Of a stretch of DNA of 64,000 nt, positions 58,560 through 64,000 are shown one piece after another. Source of the stretch: Massospora cicadina (Eukaryota > Entomophthoromycota > Entomophthoromycetes > Entomophthorales > Entomophthoraceae); the NCBI GenBank assembly GCA_022478985.1, contig JAKSZP010013333.1:62001-126000 (forward strand), written 5' to 3'. The position numbers were made by a program, and so were the translations under genes. Each line of letters starts with the position of its first letter. Position 1 is the first letter of the stretch. The notes beneath the pieces were generated by a model, which was given only the letters and a program-made list of their open reading frames with translations, was not told where the DNA came from and searched no databases.

Positions 58560-59055
58560 TATCAGCGTCAGAAAAGACTAAGGATCCCTTGACTCCTTTG
58601 CTAACTTTCTTAGTATTTAATCAACTCCAAAAGAATCCAAAGGGGAGGTCACATTGGCCACAATACCTCAGCCAAGTGGTTTATTATTGAGTAAGCCATG
58701 TGAACCTGAGATTGCTATCCTCATATTTGATCAGGAATTTCCTATAGATTGGGACTTACCTAAATTCCTTTGATTGAAGATAATCTGTTCCAGCGTAAGC
58801 ATTTTGCTGACGTAACTTTTGAAAATTTGGGATAACTGAAAGTTAACTTTATCCCAAACTTTCTTAAAATAATTCCCTAGTCGTTCAGATAAATCATGAG
58901 AGTTTTTAGACTAGTGCGTTACTAGCTCTCTCTTTCTGGGTTTAAAGAGCTTATAAGGGTAGCTGTCAGGCTTTACCTTAGTATGGATGAAGCCTCAACT
59001 TTGGAGCTTATCAATTTTAAATTAATCTGCACAAGCTCAACTAATATCTATATTT
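58560..59055 (+). repeat. Unknown unit U, copy 2, right part
   Basis: Translation SEKTKDPLTPLLTFLVFNQL then PSGLLLSKPCEPEIAI aligns with MSERTKEPFDTIANFVVHKQ and LSGPLVS of copy 1 at 55537. The copy-2 unit was therefore split by the insertion of copy iv. Confidence 0.45.
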
Positions 59056-59059
59056 ATTA

Positions 59060-60920
59060 TTAATTTGAGGTAAGCTGACCAGGGGAATGACATGCCAAGT
59101 GCTCAAAGAGAAAAATACTAAGAAACAAACCACCAAACTAAAACGCCCACACAAGTGTTTCAAAACAAACTGTTTGAAAAAGACACCAACCAGGTGGTAA
59201 AGCAGCTAACCGCTAACAGAACATGGCAGAGTATAAATTGACTGGGATGCGGTTTAGTACCTAAACCAATGTTAAATTTGGCTCTGACTAAGGCAGACAG
59301 CAAATGAATGGGGACATCCACAGCATGAGGTGCAAGATGCGCGAAAGGGAGGTTCAATTGAGGTAAGCTGGGCCATGATAAGGCCTTGAAATAAATATTG
59401 AGGTAATGCTCAACATCCATAATAAAATCAGGCATATAAGAATCTGAAAGGCATCTGAAGGGGAAAATACCTCTATTGTAAAAACCAATTGTGACTGAAT
59501 ACTCATAACAGCTGCATGTGAATCTTAGTGCAACTTTGTGATTTAGAAGCAGTGTGGGGAAATTCAGGGGGAATGTGGGCTTGAATAAACCTTCTTTTAG
59601 TATAGTGACTAATTTATATTAGGATTTAAAGAGAGAATTATTTTAAGGGGAGTAGGCTGCCATCATGGTGAGCTGATGGTCACTAAATGGGTTTAAAGTT
59701 TATTTTAATAACATACTGCTTGGGTTTAAACAGCGCATCAAAATCAGAGTTCCTAAATTAATTAAAAAAATGACTTTGGGTGAGGACGAGATGATTTTGC
59801 CCAATTTGTTAACCTCATCCAATGATTCCCTCAAATTTTGATTAAGTTTAAAAGGCAGCGGTAGAAAGTTGGTGTGTATGTGAATTGGATGGAGCTTGGG
59901 TGAAACAGTAGTCCAAGCCTGAACCTGTTTGGCGGGACTCAATGCAGGTAGTTTAGTGAAGTGGGAGGTATGGATGCGGGTGGAAGCTTTGCAATAGACC
60001 AGCAATTGAGTGGGCTGAAGTGGAAGTGGCAGTAAAACATTCCATGCAGAAGCAGCCTGCGCAACCTCTGAGGTGGAGGTGGAGCCAGTGTCAGTAGTGG
60101 TACAGGTTTTTTATATGGTCTAAGGTAAACAGATAGGGAAAACGTGTCACCTGTTGTTGACTCTAGCCCAAAAAACAATGAGTTGATGCAGCAGCAAGGT
60201 GAGCACGCATATGTATCTTCTGGGCAATCTGGGTGTGGTGAGGGTTGAGGGTAGCAGTGGCATGTGAATCAAGGCTCTCTGCATTGGAAGGTATGGTAAA
60301 ATGGAGGAGAGGTTGTTTCCATAGGCTGATAGCCCTGCCATCAATGCATCATACAGAACCTGGGCCTGGAAGTGTGAATGTAGGTTCTCAAAAAATATCA
60401 CCATCATGGTATCAATAGGGAGTCATGTATCTTTGTTGGGAATGGGAGTGTTTTTATATATTAAAGGGGTCGCTGCTGCTTCAGCCACATCCTCCTCATA
60501 GAAACCCCAATATCAAAGTATCCCTTAAAAGGGTGAAAGTCAATAAACCCTGATGGTACAAAGGCGGAGAGGTAAGCTTGATGATTGACTTAACAGCATA
60601 TTGGAACAAGCACCCATAGTTGATGAAAAGGAAAAAGCAAATGCTGGAGCGCAGGAGAGAATTATAGTGGGGTAAAGTCAGATGGACCTGCGCAAGTGCA
60701 TATTGGAGTTTTTTAGAATAAACTGACCTGAAGAACTGGGTGGACTGAACAAGCCAAGCTGCAAGCATTTGCGCACCAGGAAAAAAACGCTTGGGGAGTT
60801 TCAAAGCTGCCTCACATAGGAGCAGCATGCGGTGGGGCCAAGGACATCAGTGAACCAATGTCTCAGAAAAGTAAAGGGTTAAACTTCTTATTACAATAAA
60901 ATTGCTCAAAAGTGGGATCA
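59060..60920 (-). mobile_element. ORF1-only LINE-derived element, copy v
   Basis: Minus-strand frames: 60496-60828 (N-terminal part); 60147-60407 (TMMVIFFENLHSHFQAQVLY then DALMAGLSAYG, parallel to LPSHF...GLSTYGK of copy iv); 59700-60005 (linker, NQNLRESLDEVNKLGKI); 59160-59435 (C-terminal LAPHAVDVPIHLLSALVR). The tail reads CATTCCCCTGGTCAGCTTAC then CTCAAATTAATA, the LINE-type tail. The 5' end is uncertain. Confidence 0.7.
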
Positions 60921-61744
60921 AGCGGATAGAAAAGGTTATCTGATGGCAGATTGATGAAATTTTTTTATTAAAAGCACAGGCGGAAGGGCAAGGGTAATCT
61001 TTAGCAACTTAATTCAAATTTATCAACATTGGCATCAAGGACCAAAGGACGAAAACCCTCATCTAATTATAAATTAAAAATCTAAGAATTACAAGCATTA
61101 TAAAATCTAAAAAATAAAATATAAAAATAAAGTTGAATGAATTGGGAAAACCAAATTTCAACAATCAAATTAAAACCTCTTTAAAAACCGTGTATGTTGC
61201 CATCCTTATCATATGGCGTTAATCTAATGACACACATAAATTAATGTTCTAGACTAGCCAGATAAAAATTGTTTAGCTCTTAGTTGTATCTAAGTGCTAT
61301 ACTCATGCTTGAGCAATCTATAAGATGACAATATGCAATCAGGCAGTCAATAGGTCGTAGAAATTTCCTGAGGAAGGCCAGCACCAGAATATGTTATCTG
61401 TCTTGATTAAATTAGATTTTTTTGTTTCAGGATACTTAGTTTTATATTCTTTGGGTTAGTATGATTGACTTCTGAGTACACCGGAGTCTTCTGACCTCTA
61501 TTAGCTTCTAAAAGAGCATTCAGTATTAGCACTTAAACTAAATAACTTTTCCTTAAACATAACGAGTTTTTTCATTTCTTACATAGTCAATTATTTCTTA
61601 ACTCTTGACTTTCCTTTTATTTCCTTAAGCGCCCTATCCTTGAAATTTAGATTTTTGCCATACTCAGGTATCTGTTTAGTCACACCACAAGAGCATCAAC
61701 ATAACACCAAAGCGTCTCTGCGCTTTTTTTAATATAATGATTTA
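60921..61744. other. AT-rich spacer, nothing recognised
   Basis: No gene, RNA or repeat recognised. Confidence 0.4.
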
Positions 61745-61760
61745 CAGAATAATAGTCTGC

Positions 61761-63189
61761 CCCCTCTGCCTACAATTTGAACATGGCTCCCAGCGGACAC
61801 CATTTTGGTGGTCCAGTTTGCTGGTTTGCCCACCCACCTCCCCTGCAGTGCTCCATAAGGAGATGATGGACGGTTTGGCAGCCTATGTCTTCAACCCCAT
61901 CTTACAATTTGTGGTACCAAATGGAGCCACATGACTCACTGGGCCTCGGGTGTATGCCACAATAAGCCCTAAATTTAGTAAAATCGCTTTGTTGATTCAC
62001 CCTCGCGCTGTTATTCCTTCAGCCCCTGACCATACATTTTGGGCATGCGTCAAGGGTGGGTGGATGATCTGCCCATACTGTTTCAAGTTAGACCACTCAA
62101 AACGCAAGTGCCCCTCCTTAGCCACTTCTGGTGGATCAGATTATTTGTCCACTGACCTCCAATCTGCCACCTATCCCACACCAGTTTGACATAGGGTATG
62201 ATCCTGCCTCCCCCTCCCCCAAAACCTGAGGCTGCAGCTGCACCTACAGCAACCAATCAGCCTCCTCCTCGCCCCAGTGCCACACAGGATTCCTCCAATC
62301 AAGCATCAAAGTGGACCCCAGTTCAATCCCATGCTTCCTCTAATAAATCAATCAAACCTCAACCATACGCCGATTCCCCAATTCAATTCAACCAGAACCC
62401 ATGGGAGTTATTGGCTGAAATTGATGAATCAGGTAAGATCATTGAAGAACCATCTCTGCAAATTAAGCAGTTCGTTAATGCAGAATGGGATGCCAAATAT
62501 CCCCCTCATATATATACCCCACAGCCAAGTGCCAACTCATTTTGCAGTGACCACCAACTTTCAGTCAAAGCAGCTGCAACACCAGATTGTCATCCCCTCC
62601 ACAAAGCTGTCGCCAAATCAGTGGCAATGCTCACAGGATGTATTCTCCCTCCTGTTATCCCCTCAACCCTCACCCCAAAAAGTAAAACCACAATCAATTT
62701 AGTTACACAAAAATGTCAATGAAGCTATCCAGAACGTGACAACAATAGCACGGAATCCTAAAGTTAAGATTACCCAAACCAATATCTCCATGTTCATTAA
62801 ACTCTCAGACGCCCGCATCAAAGCCAAAATAGCTTTAGCCAAATATATCAGTGCCATATTCCTAGCTGGCAATTTTCATGAAATACTAAGCATTAGTGAT
62901 ATTGAACCACATGCCGCTGATGCCCTGACGCCCTTACTGTCCACCTTAACACGTACCCTACGCTGGGAGGAGGAAGCTTCTGCTGAATATGAGCCCCCTG
63001 ATCCCCCCTTCCACCATGGAGGGATAAGTGGTTCCCGCTGCTCACCTGGTTGGTTGTTTTTGTTCAAAGTGTTTCATTCAATCCGCTCATTTGGCCAATT
63101 TGTCTGAACCATAAGTTACGTTAGCTTTTAGTTCTAATTTTTAGTTTTGGTAATGTCTGTCCCCTGGTCGACTTAACTCAAATAAATAT
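61761..63189 (+). mobile_element. ORF1-only LINE-derived element, copy vi, 5'-truncated, with target duplications
   Basis: Flanked by perfect 16-base repeats CAGAATAATAGTCTGC (61745-61760 and 63190-63205). It encodes MMDGLAAYVFNPILQFVVPN, a knuckle ICPYCFKLDHSKRKCP (intact C-x2-C-x4-H-x4-C), a proline-rich linker (62198-62722: FNQNPWELLAEIDESGKIIE) and the C-terminal block IEPHAADALTPLLSTLTR (62736-63107). The tail is GGTAATGTCTGTCCCCTGGT then CGACTTAACTCAAATAAA, nearly the LINE tail. The first 35 bases encode a second, displaced knuckle-like piece (PLCLQFEHGSQR). Confidence 0.85.
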
Positions 63190-63205
63190 CAGAATAATAG
63201 TCTGC

Positions 63206-63789
63206 TCACTGAATTGTTCATTTCTTTTTCTCTGGTCATATTTCATTTCTATATCAGCTTTCTATTTCAGGCCGTTTAAAGCTATATAGTAAATTGAGCC
63301 CTGATAGTTGAAATTATCTTTGTGAAGCTCAAATTTATCTAAACAGCAGGGTGTAATACTTTATATCAGGTTCTAAACATAAATTGAGTTAGCTTTACTA
63401 GAAGTAAATATAAAATATAGCCTTTAATTATTTAGCTCATTGATAGAAAAAGAGCTTCTGTCATTGCCTTTGCTAGTTGATCTTATAAATGCATAATCGC
63501 TTTATTATAGAGATCCATGTTATTTATGTTGATGACTTTGATAGCTCTCAAAATGATAATGAATCTAACCCTCTGATTGATACCATTTCTATTTAAGTGT
63601 TTTCTCATTATCAGTAGTTTATAGTTCATCTGGGTCGCTGATTAATCAAGGATTTGATGGAAATTAAGTGCACGAAGTTGTTCTTAAATACAACACCTTA
63701 GATAAGGAAGATATGTTCAAGTATCTTGTCCAAATTAACTTTTTCTATTGAGTTTAAAATAAACTCAAAATAATCCTATATCAAGTTAC
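63206..63789. other. AT-rich spacer, nothing recognised
   Basis: No gene, RNA or repeat recognised. Confidence 0.4.
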
Positions 63790-64000
63790 AAATCTTTCTT
63801 TTGTTTCAATAGCTATATTTGAAGCCAAATTTGGATTTTTTAAAAAATATAACAAAACGTGACCGCTCAAATGAGAAAAATTCTAAAAATGTCAATGCTT
63901 TCAACACCTACTGCCCTGGCATGAGGTGGTGGTACGCCACCTGCTGGTGTGTTCCAGCTGTCACCAAAGTGTGCCTGGGCTAGCTCTGCTAGCCCTCCCA
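63790..64000 (+). mobile_element. ORF1-only LINE-derived element, copy vii, 5' end only (cut by window edge)
   Basis: The sequence aligns with the 5' end of copy iii read on the minus strand: TTGAAGCCAAATTTGGATTT, GTGACCGCTCAAATGAG, CACCTACTGCCCTGGCATGA, and CCAAAGTGTGCCTGGGCTAG then CTCTGCTAGCCCTCC. The element continues beyond the window. Confidence 0.75.

Overview
The window looks like a transposon-dense, AT-rich nuclear contig from a filamentous or early-diverging fungus. The clues are short T-rich introns (42 to 135 bases) in the one host gene I can build, chromodomain Ty3/Gypsy elements, Gypsy elements that carry a dUTPase-like domain (a combination I know from fungal elements), and an APE-type LINE with an ORF1 that ends in a zinc knuckle. 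I cannot name the species. Rusts and Entomophthorales have genomes of this character, but nothing here decides between them.

Layout. 1-4543: 3' part of a decayed + strand Gypsy element (Gypsy-A: protease, dUTPase-like, RT, RNase H, integrase, probable LTR). 4890-5375: a dispersed repeat with an inverted copy at 20185-20690. 6127-12101: a complete chromodomain Gypsy (Gypsy-B) with 858-bp LTRs and a 5-bp target duplication. About 13225-13415: a probable mitochondrial SSU rRNA fragment. 13433-15707: a large palindrome of about 0.8 kb per arm, with a Helitron-like element inserted exactly at its centre and again at its right edge. 15959-17111: the only recognisable host gene, a seven-exon gankyrin/Nas6 (26S proteasome assembly chaperone) homologue. 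18187-21081: two tiny retroposon insertions, a second Helitron-like element and a (CATA)n array. 22307-27539: a full-length LINE with matching target duplications. 27572-35456: a minus-strand chromodomain Gypsy (Gypsy-C) with LTRs of about 1.48 kb. 35638-42153: a + strand dUTPase-bearing Gypsy (Gypsy-D). 43.6-64 kb: a cluster of at least seven copies of an ORF1-only, LINE-derived element of about 1.85 kb, mixed with a solo LTR, an old Gypsy relic (Gypsy-E), a tRNA-derived SINE and a tandem duplication of an unknown unit.

How the parts relate. Gypsy-B and -C form one lineage (chromodomain, no dUTPase). Gypsy-A and -D form another (dUTPase-like domain between protease and RT, no chromodomain seen). 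The ORF1-only elements fall into two groups by 3' tail. One group shares its tail with the full LINE at 22307-27539. The other group's tail matches the 44-bp micro-insertions found at 18.2, 21.0 and 42.1 kb. The picture is of LINE machinery mobilising ORF1-only and tail-only parasites. Nearly all coding sequence in the elements is broken by stops and frameshifts. Many of the stops fall at expected tryptophan codons, as C-to-T decay would produce.
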